Source: Ceratopteris richardii
Lineage: Eukaryota; Streptophyta; Polypodiopsida; Polypodiales; Pteridaceae
Assembly: GCA_020310875.1 (NCBI GenBank)
Contig: CM035407.1
Span: forward strand, 201,098,153 to 201,162,152
Length of the DNA stretch: 64,000 bases
Reading direction: 5' to 3'
In this document: positions 1 to 10,228 of the stretch, one piece after another
How the letters are laid out: each line of letters starts with the position of its first letter
Numbering within the stretch: the stretch's first letter is position 1
Made by a program: the position numbers and the translations under genes
The notes under the pieces: generated by a model
The model's input: the letters and a program-made list of their open reading frames with translations, nothing else
Told to the model about the DNA's origin: nothing
Databases searched by the model: none

Positions 1-2570
1 ACACTCTCGGTTTCACTAGCCTCTGGGCCCTTATCCTGGCTTGCCTCTTGGTTTTGCTGCAGTGCCTGAGCTCTAGTGACTACCTGCACTGGTGCAGTGG
101 AAGTGACGCTTCCTGAGGAATCTACAACCAACCCAACCACATTGATCGGAGTGATTTTTGGCATATTATTGGGGTTCTTTGGGCAATCTCGTAAAAGATG
201 TTCTTTTCCACAATCTTGGCAAAAACCTTGGATAGTCACTGACTGGGGTTGTGTAGGTGGGGGCAAGGGACAATCACGAATGAGATGATCTCCTTGGCAT
301 CTGTAGCACGGTCCTCTTGGGAATGGAGGTCTTACTTGCCTAGATTGAGGCCTGGGGTTGGGGTTTGCATACATGACGTTCGTGTAATCTGACTCCCAAC
401 TAGGTTCGCTTGGTTCTTCACTATAGTAAGACTCACCATGTTCTGGAGACTGCATGTAGTAAGCCTGGGGACTATCGACATGTGTAGAATCAAAGCTATG
501 GTCACTTGGGTCACTTTCTGAGATCAATGGGGTTACTGGTACTATGGCCCTATTCAGGTTTTCTTCTGCAACAGCATACTTTACTGGAATCACGTTAGCG
601 GGGTTTGGAGGCTGTTGAGCTAGCACCGGTTGGGGTCTCTGCTGGGCCTGATATTGTGGTTGATAGGATTGTTGGGGTCTAGCATATTGTGGTGGTGGAG
701 GGTACTGGTTCTGGTATCTGCCTTGTTGGTAGGGCTGAGGGTAGGGTTGCCTAACTGCCTGCTTGTTGTATGGGCAATCTTGCGCAGTGTGGTTTGTGTA
801 CTTCCGTTCTATGGTGCAGTACTGGCTACTAGGGTTTACTTGGGGTTGAGCCATAATAGGGCAGACATTCGCCATGTGGTCGCCACCACAAGTATAGCAT
901 CTTTTCACAGGGCCAAACCTAGGAATTTGTTTGCTAGAGACACCTAGTTTTTGTGCCACTTTCTCTGCGAGTTCCTCAATTGATGTGGATTGCATGGAAG
1001 AGTGACTAGAAGCACTATCTAAATCTTTGTAGATTTTGGAAAGCTCTAGTTCCTCCCCTAGGTTATCTTCAATGTCAATGCACATGCGTACACACTCTTC
1101 TATAGTCCTAGGGTCCTTCAGATACACATAGGATCTCAATTTCGTACTCAGCAATCCATCAAGGAATAAGGCTACTTGTTTAGCAGATGTGGGTAGCTCC
1201 GAAATAGGGCACCTTTCCAGGTATTGCCTAAATCTTCTTCCTGCAAGTCTCACGGTCTCTTGAGGGGTTTGCTTGAAGCTGTGAATCAATGATGAGGTAT
1301 TGTGTCTTATGCCACTCTTTGAGAACTCTACAATGAAAGCCTCTAGGAGTTGGTCTATGCTCCTGAACTGACGCTCATCCAATGGTTGAAACCATGTAAG
1401 TGCTGTGTTCCTAAGGGTTAGACCGAAGGCATTGTACTGCGTGAACAGATCCTCAACCTGTTCAGCTCTCAAGACTTGCTTGAACTCCGCCACATGATCA
1501 TAGGGATCTCCTGTGCCGTCAAAGTAATTCTTCATGGACTTAACTAGCTGGGTCGGTCTCAGAGTTCTTGTGTGCTCTCTAGGTCTCGGCAGAGGGAATC
1601 CATCTACATTTCTTTGGTTCCTGTGGGCTCTATGCATCTCAGGCTCTACCCTATTCGTCTCTGTTCTCGTTCTTTCTCTGCCCACTGGGTTGGCAAAGCT
1701 TACTTCTGGTCTATCTCTACTTCTGTCTCTTTGCGTACCATGAGCTTGGGAAGTTCCAGCCCCAGGGTGACCATAGGATACATTTGATCTTGGTTGGGGG
1801 AAAATGAATTCGCCCTTCCAAGTGTACGCATGCCTATCATTTTCTGTCACCACAAAGATCCTCTCCGAAGTGTGGTCTAAGTAGGTCACTCTACCTGGGC
1901 TATCTGGATCCTTAAACTCATAGATCATGATTGTTCCTATATCGGTTGGGTGATCCGGTTTATACCTCCAAAAGGCTTCGTCAGTTTCTCGGTTGAGAAG
2001 CAAATCTATGCACTTGTTATCTTGGGGAACCCACTCAGGTGTGATAATCCTAGTGAGAACAGATTTGCCTCGGGGTGTTCTAGGTTCTACTCCCATGTTT
2101 CCTTGTTCCACGTCACCTAAGTCCGCTTCTGAGATTACATTTCCAAATTCATCTGTCCTATCTGGATGACTGGTGACTACGTATATGGTTCCTTCTTTGT
2201 CTAGGTATGCACCGTTTTCAAACTTGACAGCTGGGTGCTCTAGTCCTATGGATTGGTCAGGGTTTTTAATCTGGACCACTGATCTTCCTAGGCCGTCCTC
2301 ATAGATGCTAGCACCTAATCGGTTGGTCCTAAGGTACTCTAGCTGCGTTTTGTAAGGGCCTTCTACCCTGTACAGGTAAGGCACACCTGAACTTCCCGTT
2401 GGTCTGTCCATACCTTGAGACATCCCTGATTCACTGGTATCCGAGCTAGGGTAATGAGAGTGGTGACTCAACTGCTGGGCCCAAGACCTTGCAGTATGAT
2501 TGACACTAGCCTCTGAAGACCTAAGGCTTTGTCTTTCTCTTGCTAGGTGTCGTCCTGATCTAAGGTTCAT
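1..2570 (-). CDS. gag: E1 gag polyprotein, open at left edge
   Basis: An uninterrupted minus-strand frame starts at ATG 2570-2568 (MNLRSGRH) and is still open at base 1, giving at least 856 residues. I translated it codon by codon and found no stop. About residues 340-500 form a Retrotrans_gag-like capsid region (LTWFQPLDERQF, LIHSFKQTPQETV, ERCPISELP). Zinc knuckles of C-x2-C-x4-H-x4-C type lie near residues 558 (CYTCGGDHMANVCP), 754 (CYRCQGDHLIRDCP) and 784 (CQDCGKEHLLRDCP). A degenerate knuckle lies near 587, and a P/Q/Y-rich linker sits between. The product would form the particle and bind RNA. The last visible residues (VVTRAQALQ) match the G2 remnant near 45430, which continues toward the protease as in R3. 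Gag and protease are therefore probably one polyprotein. Confidence 0.92.
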   Translation of the reverse strand, partial: MNLRSGRHLARERQSLRSSEASVNHTARSWAQQLSHHSHYPSSDTSESGMSQGMDRPTGSSGVPYLYRVEGPYKTQLEYLRTNRLGASIYEDGLGRSVVQIKNPDQSIGLEHPAVKFENGAYLDKEGTIYVVTSHPDRTDEFGNVISEADLGDVEQGNMGVEPRTPRGKSVLTRIITPEWVPQDNKCIDLLLNRETDEAFWRYKPDHPTDIGTIMIYEFKDPDSPGRVTYLDHTSERIFVVTENDRHAYTWKGEFIFPQPRSNVSYGHPGAGTSQAHGTQRDRSRDRPEVSFANPVGRERTRTETNRVEPEMHRAHRNQRNVDGFPLPRPREHTRTLRPTQLVKSMKNYFDGTGDPYDHVAEFKQVLRAEQVEDLFTQYNAFGLTLRNTALTWFQPLDERQFRSIDQLLEAFIVEFSKSGIRHNTSSLIHSFKQTPQETVRLAGRRFRQYLERCPISELPTSAKQVALFLDGLLSTKLRSYVYLKDPRTIEECVRMCIDIEDNLGEELELSKIYKDLDSASSHSSMQSTSIEELAEKVAQKLGVSSKQIPRFGPVKRCYTCGGDHMANVCPIMAQPQVNPSSQYCTIERKYTNHTAQDCPYNKQAVRQPYPQPYQQGRYQNQYPPPPQYARPQQSYQPQYQAQQRPQPVLAQQPPNPANVIPVKYAVAEENLNRAIVPVTPLISESDPSDHSFDSTHVDSPQAYYMQSPEHGESYYSEEPSEPSWESDYTNVMYANPNPRPQSRQVRPPFPRGPCYRCQGDHLIRDCPLPPPTQPQSVTIQGFCQDCGKEHLLRDCPKNPNNMPKITPINVVGLVVDSSGSVTSTAPVQVVTRAQALQQNQEASQDKGPEASETES

Positions 2571-4358
2571 ATGCCTAACTGATTAACTCAATTTTTTGCC
2601 CAGAGTACAACCTCGTTGCCGATCAATTGGTATCAGTCACTTGATTCTTTTTAGTTATTTCTCGTGTTTAAGGTCTTGTCTGATATTTCGTCGTCAGGAA
2701 TACTTGAATGTTCTGCGCACTTTCAGGTTGATCGTTCCACGTTAGGTTCTTTTCCTTTATGTTATCGGCCGTACGGAGATTAAATTTTTAGCTTGAACTT
2801 GAGTTTTTAGGTAGTCTTCAACTTGATAAGTGCCTATCGTCGCTCCGACTTACTCCTACCTCTCGTCGTTCTTAGCTTAAGCTAGGGATTGACAAGGGGA
2901 GTTGAGAATTTCCAACCTTTTCGTTTCCTGCTTGGTTGCCTTTGAATGCCCAGGAAGTGTGTTCCCAAGCTTGCACTTACACTTGCTCAAAACGCCTTGC
3001 GATGCTCTCAATAGATCTGTAAGTGTTCCAACGTTATCTCAAGACTTAAACTCCAAAGACAGAACCAATGATTTTCATTCAGGTAGCACAAACACAAACT
3101 TGTATAGTGATTTTCAAGAAAACAATCCTAAGAACCCCTGACTTTGATCCCCCTTGATATGGTCAACTTCAAAATACACTATCTGAAAATCAACGCATTA
3201 TCTTTATAAAAAACAGTTGAGGGCGTGTAGTATATGCCACGAGCTTTCCGACAAGCCCAAGAGCTCAAAAAATGGATTTCGTATGAAAAAGTTATGACTG
3301 TTCAGGGTTTAGGGGGTTAAAACAGGATTCAAACTGGCTGATAGATCCTAAGATTTTCTCCCAAGACACAAGTGTAGGAACCTCAAAAATGCTAATGGAT
3401 TGACTATTGTGCCCCAAAAATTGCCCCAAATTTTGAAATAAAAAAAACCCTAATTTTTTTGGCCGAAAAGCCTGTCAATCGCGATTGACAGAGGAGTCCG
3501 TCGGGGCTGTCAGTCGCGATTGACAGTATCAATCGCGATCGACAGAGTCGATCGTGGCTGTCAATCGCGATCGACAGTATCAATCGCGATCGACACGTTT
3601 TCCGGATTTTTCGCCGAGATTTCAGTCAATCGGGGTCCTATCAGTCGCGATGGACACGTGGCTACGCGCAAAAGTCAATCAATCGTGGAATTTCAATCAA
3701 TCGCGATCGACGGTGTCAATCGCGATTGACAGAGGTGTCGGTCGTGGCTGTCGATCGCGATCGACGGTATCAATCGCGATTGACAGGGTCCTACGTGGCA
3801 GTCAGTCGATCGTGGAGGTCTGTCGATCGCGATTGACAGGGTCTGTCGGTCGCGATTGACAGGGTCTGTCGGTCGCGATTGACAGAAAACCTCGGAATTT
3901 TTCTACTGTTTTTAGTGTTTTAGGATGTGCTCCTTGTGCTTGTTCTAGTGGTGCACTTACTTTTGTGAAAAGCCCAACATTTCTGTCAGTCGCGATCGAC
4001 AGAGGCCTGCGACCGCGAGACAGTTTCTTCGAATTTCGTACCTGCGCGCAGCGTGCTGGGGATGATGATGATGGCAGTACCTGCAAGAATCACAACAACA
4101 TGCAAAAACAGTGCAAGCAATATCGCTCTCTCGCTCTCTCTCACAAGTGGAATGGAGGAAATGAGGTGGAGATGGTGATATGATCAAAACTGAAAATCTT
4201 CGCGATGATGGAGATGAAGGTGGGAGATGGTGATGATGATGATGTTGATGAAGATGGTGAAGAAAGTAAAAGAAAATCGATGAGAGTGAAGAAAATACCT
4301 ACAACTCCAACGCGTCAACTCTACGTCTTACCATCACACGCTCGTCCTCAAAGCTCGA
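2571..4358 (-). other. E1 untranslated leader between PBS and gag
   Basis: The 1.8 kb between the tRNA-Asp site and the gag start shows no convincing coding region. The part nearest gag (2571-3460) is ordinary AT-rich sequence and is recognisably related to the leader of E2 at 59510-60010. The middle (3473-4001) carries the palindrome array described separately. The part nearest the PBS has GAT-rich simple sequence (about 4058-4260). Long leaders carrying packaging and dimerisation signals are usual in Athila/Tat elements. Confidence 0.75.
3473..4001. repeat. Array of perfect palindromes centred on TCGCGA in E1 leader
   Basis: The consensus is the perfect 18-bp palindrome TGTCAATCGCGATTGACA, with R/Y variants that mostly keep the symmetry (TGTCGATCGCGATCGAC). 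I count about 14 copies, starting near 3473, 3508, 3527, 3559, 3578, 3639, 3695, 3714, 3749, 3768, 3821, 3844, 3867 and 3984, plus several degenerate ones. Spacing is irregular (19-61 bp for most steps, with one gap of about 117 bp). Each copy could form a hairpin in RNA or act as a dyad protein-binding site. A decayed version occupies the same place in E2 (60027-60370). Confidence 0.92.
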
Positions 4359-4376
4359 TCCCCGGCAACGGCGCCA
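4359..4376 (-). other. E1 primer-binding site, tRNA-Asp
   Basis: Read on the minus strand the site is TGGCGCCGTTGCCGGGGA, the exact complement of the 3' end of plant tRNA-Asp(GTC) including CCA. It lies 8 bp from the LTR end at 4385. tRNA-Asp priming is characteristic of the Athila/Calypso lineage of Ty3/gypsy elements. Confidence 0.93.
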
Positions 4377-4384
4377 AAATTTGG

Positions 4385-5062
4385 TGTAGCTCTATGATGA
4401 GTTGCACCTCCTTTAATGTCAATCCGGGAAGACGTGAGGATGGTATGAAGACCTCGAGCAAGTGGCGGCACAAGTGCGTGAGTGAGAAGCACACAAGCAT
4501 GCACACACATACACACACACGCGCACACATGGCAAGACAAAGAGAGAGAATCAATGGAGTTCTTTAGATTACTTTCAAAAGCTCTTACAAGTTCGTTTCA
4601 ATTACAATCTAACCCCAAAAATGAGCTCTCTAGCTCTTTTTATAGTTTTTGACTAGCTTTTGGCCCTGTCCAGACCTAGTGTCCGGCCTAGTTAAAAATT
4701 AGGTTCCAGGGGCTTATTTGAGGGCTCAAACGATATCTAAAAATACGAAATTTGGCAGGTAGATACTTCTACTGCTCCTCAAGCTCAAGGACTCCTTGGC
4801 TTGCACAAAATGGAGCTACAAAAAAGATGAAATGATATTTACAATGGTGCTTAGTGATGTTAATCACTTTTAATGGGTGTAGAGGTTTTGAAAGATTAAG
4901 GTTGCCTTAGTGCTAAATCTGCGTGAATGTTCATAAGTGCTTCTTCTTGAAAAATTGTTGGCCTACTTGCCGGGTCTTCGTTGACTTCCTTGTCTGCTTG
5001 GGCCTTCTCTTCTCTCAGACTCTCTTCCTTGTCTTGTCAATCCTTCAGCTCCAGCTCCAACA
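4385..5062 (-). repeat. E1 5' LTR
   Basis: The 678-bp LTR runs on the minus strand from TGTTGGAGC at 5062 to GAGCTACA at 4385. It is close to the reverse complement of the R3 3' LTR (34636-35280) along most of its length. Shared parts include the TATA region, the GT/CA-rich stretch and the terminal block with GGATTGACATTAAAGGAGGTG on the coding strand. It starts TG, ends CA and is followed by the PBS. Confidence 0.9.
4637..4644 (-). promoter_or_regulatory. TATA box of E1 LTR
   Basis: TATAAAAA lies on the minus strand, followed by the short inverted repeat GAGCTAGAGAGCTC. The same pair is found in the LTRs of R1, R2 and R3, so this is the likely core promoter. Confidence 0.75.
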
Positions 5063-8000
5063 GCTGGGCGGAAATTTTAGCAACCATGGACGTAGCCATC
5101 AATGAAGAACAATGGACACCTCACTGTGATGAGGATGGCTATGACATTTCAGTCTTCTCCATAGAGCCAATCATGGGAGAGGCAGTTCTAGAAGAATGCG
5201 AACCTAGCCCTGATGCATTTGAGGATGCAAGTGACTCCGATCTAGAGCCAATCATTATGGACCCACCATTTGCATCAGATGAAGAATATTTTCATGAAGT
5301 GGAATTTCAACCTCAGAAGCATGGAGAGGTTACAAATGATGTAAGATTAGCAACACATATGACCCCGAAGGAAGAAGGAAAGAAACGAAGAAAGAAAGAA
5401 GTCTTACCAGAGGAGGAAGAATCTTTGTTTGAGGTCCCAGAAAATTTTAAGAAGTACGAGATAGATGACAGGAGAGTCATGATAAGAATGCCTAAACGAG
5501 AGGCACAATCAGGAGCGGCATATGATAACAAAGAAACCACCAAGAAAATAGTAGTGGCCATACAAGAAGGAGAGGAGAGATGCACGTATATAGGCCATGA
5601 CCTGACAGAAGAAGAAGAGCATGAATTGATTGCCTTGCTAAGAGAATACAGAGATGTATTCGCTTGGAGTTACAAGGATTTGAAAGGGGTTGACCCGGAC
5701 ATATGCTCGCATACCATCCCCATGACCTCGGATGCCAAACCCTCTAAGCAAAAGCCTTATACATATAACGATAATTACACTGCTAAGATCAAGGAAGAGA
5801 TAGATAGACTGGTCGAAGCCGGATTTATCTATGAAATTGAGCACACCGAATGGGTATCCCCCATCGTGGTGGTGCCCAAGAAGAATGGCAAGCTGCGTGT
5901 GTGCATTAACTTGAAAAAGGTTAATGCCACCACGATTCGAGATAACTATCCGCTTCCCATCACAGAACATCTCTTAGAAAGAGTGGCAGGCAAGGAAGTG
6001 TACAGCTTCCTTGATGGATTTTCGGGCTACAATCAAGTAGCCATAGCTCCGGAGGATCAGCATAAGACAGCCTTTGCCACAGAATGGGGCATTTTTGCTT
6101 TTAGAGTGATGCCATTTGGGCTTACCAATGCACCAGCTACCTTCCAGAGGCTGATGTGCCATGTGTTTAAGGAGTTCCTAAGAAAGAGTTTAGAAGTCTA
6201 TGTTGATGATCTCTGTGCTCATTCCAATGTTAGACAAACCCATATTCCTGAACTCAGACAAATGTTTGACAAATGTAGAGAATATCAAGTCTGCCTGAAC
6301 CCAGAAAAGTGCGTTTTTATGGTCAGGCAAGGCAAGATTCTAGGACACATAGTGTCAAAGAATGGCATATCTACCGACGAAGAAAAAGTGAGAGCCATAG
6401 CAGAGCTACCTAGGCCAAAGAATGTCAAGGAAGTACAAGCTTTCATGGGACATTGTGGTTATTATCGACGATTTATACACATGTATGCTGTCATTGCAAA
6501 GCCCATGTACGAACTTCTGACAAACTTTGAGTGGACGGATGAATGTGAGAATTCCTTCCAAGAGCTTAAACGAAGATTATGTTCAGCACCAATCTTGACC
6601 ACACCAGATTGGAATAAGCCATTCCATGTTCATGTGGATGCATCCAATTATGCCATTGGATGTGTGCTTGCACAACCCACTGGTGAAGGTAATATGGATC
6701 TTCCAATTGCCTATGCCAGTAGACAATTGAATGCGGCTGAATGGAATTACACCACTACAGAGCGAGAAGGATTAGGCATGGTATATGCAGTTAAGAAATT
6801 TAGACACTATTTGCTTGCGAATAAGTTTAAATTTTTTACTGATCATCAGGCATTGTTATATCTCGTAAACAAGCCATGCAATACAAGAAGATTAGTAAGA
6901 TGGTTTCTCTTGCTAATGGAATATGACTTTGAAGTGGTGGTAAGGAAAGGTAGGACTCATTTGAGAGCTGATCATCTCTCTAGGCTCACATCGGGAGAAG
7001 CCCCACAAGGAGTGTCAGATGACCTTCCTGATGCTTACTTGTTTAATTTGGAAGTGGTGCCGCAGTGGGCTAAGCCATTAGTGCCAGTATTGACATACGG
7101 GCCTAATCATCCAGTGATAAACACACGGAATAGGGAGGTTGTAAAAGCCCAAAAGTACCACATCATGGCAGGAAGTATGTACAAGCACACAGATCAAGGG
7201 ATCTTGGCTTGTTGTGTAGAAGAGGATGAGTACGCTAAGTGGTTGCAACTAGCACATGTAGGTGCACTAGAGCAACACCATTCAAAACAACAAACTTTAC
7301 AGACTCTAAAGAGATTCGGAGTGCATTGGCCAACTATGGAAGCTGATGTCCAAAAGTTGTGCAAGGAATGCCCAATCTGTTGCACTAAACCACCAGTGGA
7401 ACACGCTACTCTGTATCAAGTATCCATTGTGCCAGATTGGAGTGAACCTCTAGTATCATTCTTGCGGACAAACACATTCCCCCCAGACATGACTCTAGCT
7501 AGGAAAAGGAGTTTAGAACAAGAAGCCCTGGATTATTCACTCATAGGTGATAATCTATATAAGCGCGGTAAAGATGGTTACCTCAGGTTATGTGTCCATG
7601 AAAGTGAATATCTCAAGATCTTGGAAACTGCTCACCAAGGTGTAGCAGGAGGACACTTTGGACCGGATCGGGTGATCAAGGCGATACTATTTGCGGGCTT
7701 CTGGTGGCCTACCCTTCACATGGATGCACATACCTATGTGAAACGGTGTGATGTCTGCCAAAGGACTCAGTATCCTATACGCAAAGATGAGATGCCACTG
7801 AAACCTATGATGGGTGGACGTGCATTCTCTAAGTGGGGAATAGACTTCGTAGGTCCTATTAATCCCCCAGCTAAAGGTTCGCATGCGGAATACATCATTG
7901 TTGCAACAGACTATCTCACCAAGTGGGTAGAGGTAAAGGCTACGACCAAGAACGATGCTCAAACAACTGCCAAATTCTTGTTTGAGAATGTATTCACGAG

Positions 8001-10023
8001 ATATGGGCTACCTATAGAACTTGTAAGTGACAGAGGCACTCATTTCTTGAACGAAGTGATTGAAAATCTACTCCAAGAATTCTTGGTAATACACAAAAAG
8101 TCTGCCCCTTATCACCCTCAAGCTAATGGACAAGCTGAGAGTACTAATAAGATCTTATGCAATGTACTGACGAAATTAGTGAACACTAAACGCTCTGATT
8201 GGGACAAACAGCTACACCATGCTGTTTGGGCATACCGAGTTGCCTATAAAACGGTACTCCAAGCCACCCCCTTTCAGATGGTATTCGGCCAAAACGCTGT
8301 GCTACCCTTGGACTTCCTGATCCCTACATTGAGAGTAGCACAAGAGCACGAATGGACAGGTCATGAGCTCTCCTCTAGGATCTTTGACCTTGAACGATTA
8401 GGAGAAACAAGACTGAGAGCCGCTGCAGGGATATATGCAGCCAAGAAGAGACAGAAGGCATACTTTGATGCCCACGTGAAGGATAAAGGCTTGAAAGCAG
8501 GAGATCTAGTCTTAGTCTATACACTAAAACAACACGCGAGGAAGCTAGAAAAGAGAGGCTACGGACCTATGATCATCAATAGGATCTCCACGAGCGGAGC
8601 AGTACAATTGGCCACATTAGAGGGTGATGTTCTCCCAAATTATATTAGCGGTTGCAGAGTCAAGCTGTATCAGGAACCCCTCACGGAGGAAATGCTTAGC
8701 CGACTCAACACTGCTAAGAAACGCAAAGAGGAAGAAAAGCGAGTTCGAGAAGAAGCTCAAGCGGAAGCTTTAGAACGCATTAGAAGGATGAAGTTACGTA
8801 GGCAAGGTAGAGAGCAGCCTAGGACAAATGACTATGCAGATCAAGGATATCATATGGCAATGTGTGCAGTCTCAGGAACCAGCTCTCATAGGATAACTGA
8901 TCGACGTCCTTTCGTAACCTTAGAGATAGGACAAGGAAAGAGTGCAAGGACCGTAAGAGCCTTGATTGACTCAGGTGCAGCCACTAGTGCTGTTAAGTTG
9001 TCTTACTGTCAAGAGTTGCAGTTACTTGTCAATCCTGTGGAAGCATATCTCATAGGATTGGGAGGCGTGGAAACCCCTTGCATGGGCGAGGTGGAACTTC
9101 CCCTCTACATTCATGATGAGGCAATGACAGTTAAAGTACTAGTGTGTCAAGATGAGGATCTCACTGAACCTCTTGTCTTGGGTCAAGACTGGATCTATGA
9201 CCAAGCAGTCAACTTAAACGTAAGAAGTGGACTTCTTCAGGTATGGGTCAATCATAGTCGAATTACAGTAGGGTTGGATAATGGAGCACTCAAGGAACTA
9301 GAAAAGGCACAGACTCCTGGTCCCTCCAGGGGTGCACATGAAGTTGACCATGCTGTTCTTGTCCAAAACTATGTGTTGCAGAGGAAGGATATTCGCAAAA
9401 AAGGAGTCCGCGATGCAAAGGAACTCCCTTCTTTTCCAAAGGCCAGAAGAAGGCAACAACCCCAGGTGGATCACAGGCCGAAGAAGCAGAGTACTACCTA
9501 TGTCGGGGATCCAAAGTACCTGTGCAGCAAAATGCCCCAGCAAGTGAAAAAAGTGTGGGTGCGGAAAGGCGAACGACCGGGTGCACCACCGTCAACTACA
9601 CGGGCAAAGCCTCTTATTAGTAACCAACAACACGACGCTAATAAGAAGTCTTTCGGAAGTTCTTCTGCTAACGTGAAATATATTTGGGTGCCCAAGAAGT
9701 CGATGAAGGCTAGCCCACAATCAAGACAAATTTGGGTGCCTAAGGCTTGCTTGATGGCACAAGTAGCTACGCTGAGACCACAACCTAAACGGCATAACGC
9801 AGCTACGCATACTGCTAGTATTCACTCGTTCTCAACGCTCAAGAACACACCAAGACCCAAGAGCGTGCATGTGATCAATTGTAAATGGATCCCAAAAAGG
9901 CCTCGTTTTCAAACCACGACACCGAGAAAGCTCTCTAGAGCCTCTCCGAAACCGAAAGCAAAGCCCATTCACTGCAATTGGCAGCCTAGGGCCTGTAATA
10001 AACCCCCCGACCCCAATTTGTAA
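5063..10023 (+). CDS. pol: R1 pol: RT, RNase H, doubled integrase zinc modules, integrase, second protease
   Basis: The frame is open from the E1 junction to TAA at 10021. The open stretch before 5063 is antisense E1 LTR and not R1. In order: acidic linker (5070-5480); RT (about 5780-6320) with YVDD at 6199-6210; RNase H (6590-6990) with DASNYAIG and TDHQAL; two successive integrase H2C2 zinc-binding units (7150-7390 and 7530-7760), each preceded by its own Y-x5-NLY-type strand; integrase core (7820-8160) with D at 7843, D at 8029 and E at 8137; a C-terminal segment with GYGPMIIN; a retropepsin-like domain (8900-9260) with DSGA at 8968-8979 and LVLGQDW; and a basic tail with about five W-x-P/R-K repeats. 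It should copy and integrate the element. R3 shows that protease 1 and gag precede it. Confidence 0.93.
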
Positions 10024-10130
10024 ATTCATACCCACTTACTAACTGCAGTAGTCTCCTAGGACAACACAAGCACTAACTACACACACTGTCTTCATGCACT
10101 TACTAACCACTAACTCACCATCTACATTAT

Positions 10131-10185
10131 GTTAATGTTGTAACGGGGACAACAACGGATTTATTTTGTCCATTACGATGTTAAC
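10131..10185 (+). promoter_or_regulatory. Conserved stem-loop upstream of R1 ORF3
   Basis: The 5' arm GTTAATGTTGTAA pairs with TTACGATGTTAAC over 13 positions, allowing G-U pairs, and an inner stem pairs GGACAA with TTGTCC. The loop is about 15 nt. R3 has the same 55-nt structure at 30531-30585, where the G-U pairs have become A-U pairs, so pairing is kept while the sequence drifts. It ends about 20 nt before a 3' splice-like site. Confidence 0.6.
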
Positions 10186-10186
10186 A

Positions 10187-10207
10187 CTTGGTTATATATT
10201 CTCATAG
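10187..10207 (+). promoter_or_regulatory. Candidate 3' splice site for ORF3 message
   Basis: A T-rich stretch ends TATATTCTCATAG, with AG at 10206-10207, 21 bp before the ORF3 ATG. R3 has TATATTCTCACAG at the same offset (30606-30607), and R2 has TTTTGTAGCAG ending at 18500. A spliced subgenomic RNA would explain how ORF3 is expressed downstream of pol. The donor is not identified. Confidence 0.45.
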
Positions 10208-10228
10208 AACCAATCAGCAAACAAGGCC

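Larger units (their letters stand above)
1..5062 (-). mobile_element. E1: Athila-like Ty3/gypsy LTR retrotransposon, 5' part
   Basis: On the minus strand this element reads, from right to left, 5' LTR (5062-4385), tRNA-Asp primer-binding site (4376-4359), a 1.8-kb leader holding a palindrome array, and gag, which leaves the window at base 1. Its right boundary is sharp. After the terminal CAACA at 5062 the sequence becomes R1 pol, matching the uninterrupted R3 copy near 25463. E1 therefore appears to have inserted into R1 in opposite orientation. The predicted target-site duplication is the 5 bp at 5063-5067 (GCTGG), but the partner copy lies beyond the left edge. E1 belongs to the same family as R1-R3, judging by LTR similarity. 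Confidence 0.9.

Noticed and set aside
630-947. Plus-strand frames between 76 and 1787
   Set aside because: They are shadows of the long minus-strand E1 gag frame.
3473-4001. CRISPR-like repeat array
   Set aside because: Spacing is irregular, spacers are not of constant length, the repeats are perfect palindromes and the context is a plant retrotransposon leader.
4334-4567. Small Cys/Val and His/Thr-rich frames here and at 14636-14894, 34987-35301
   Set aside because: They are translations of the GT/CA-rich microsatellite inside family LTRs and recur because the LTR recurs.
4981-5062. N-terminal extension of R1 pol
   Set aside because: The frame is open, but the sequence is antisense E1 LTR and absent from the uninterrupted R3 copy.
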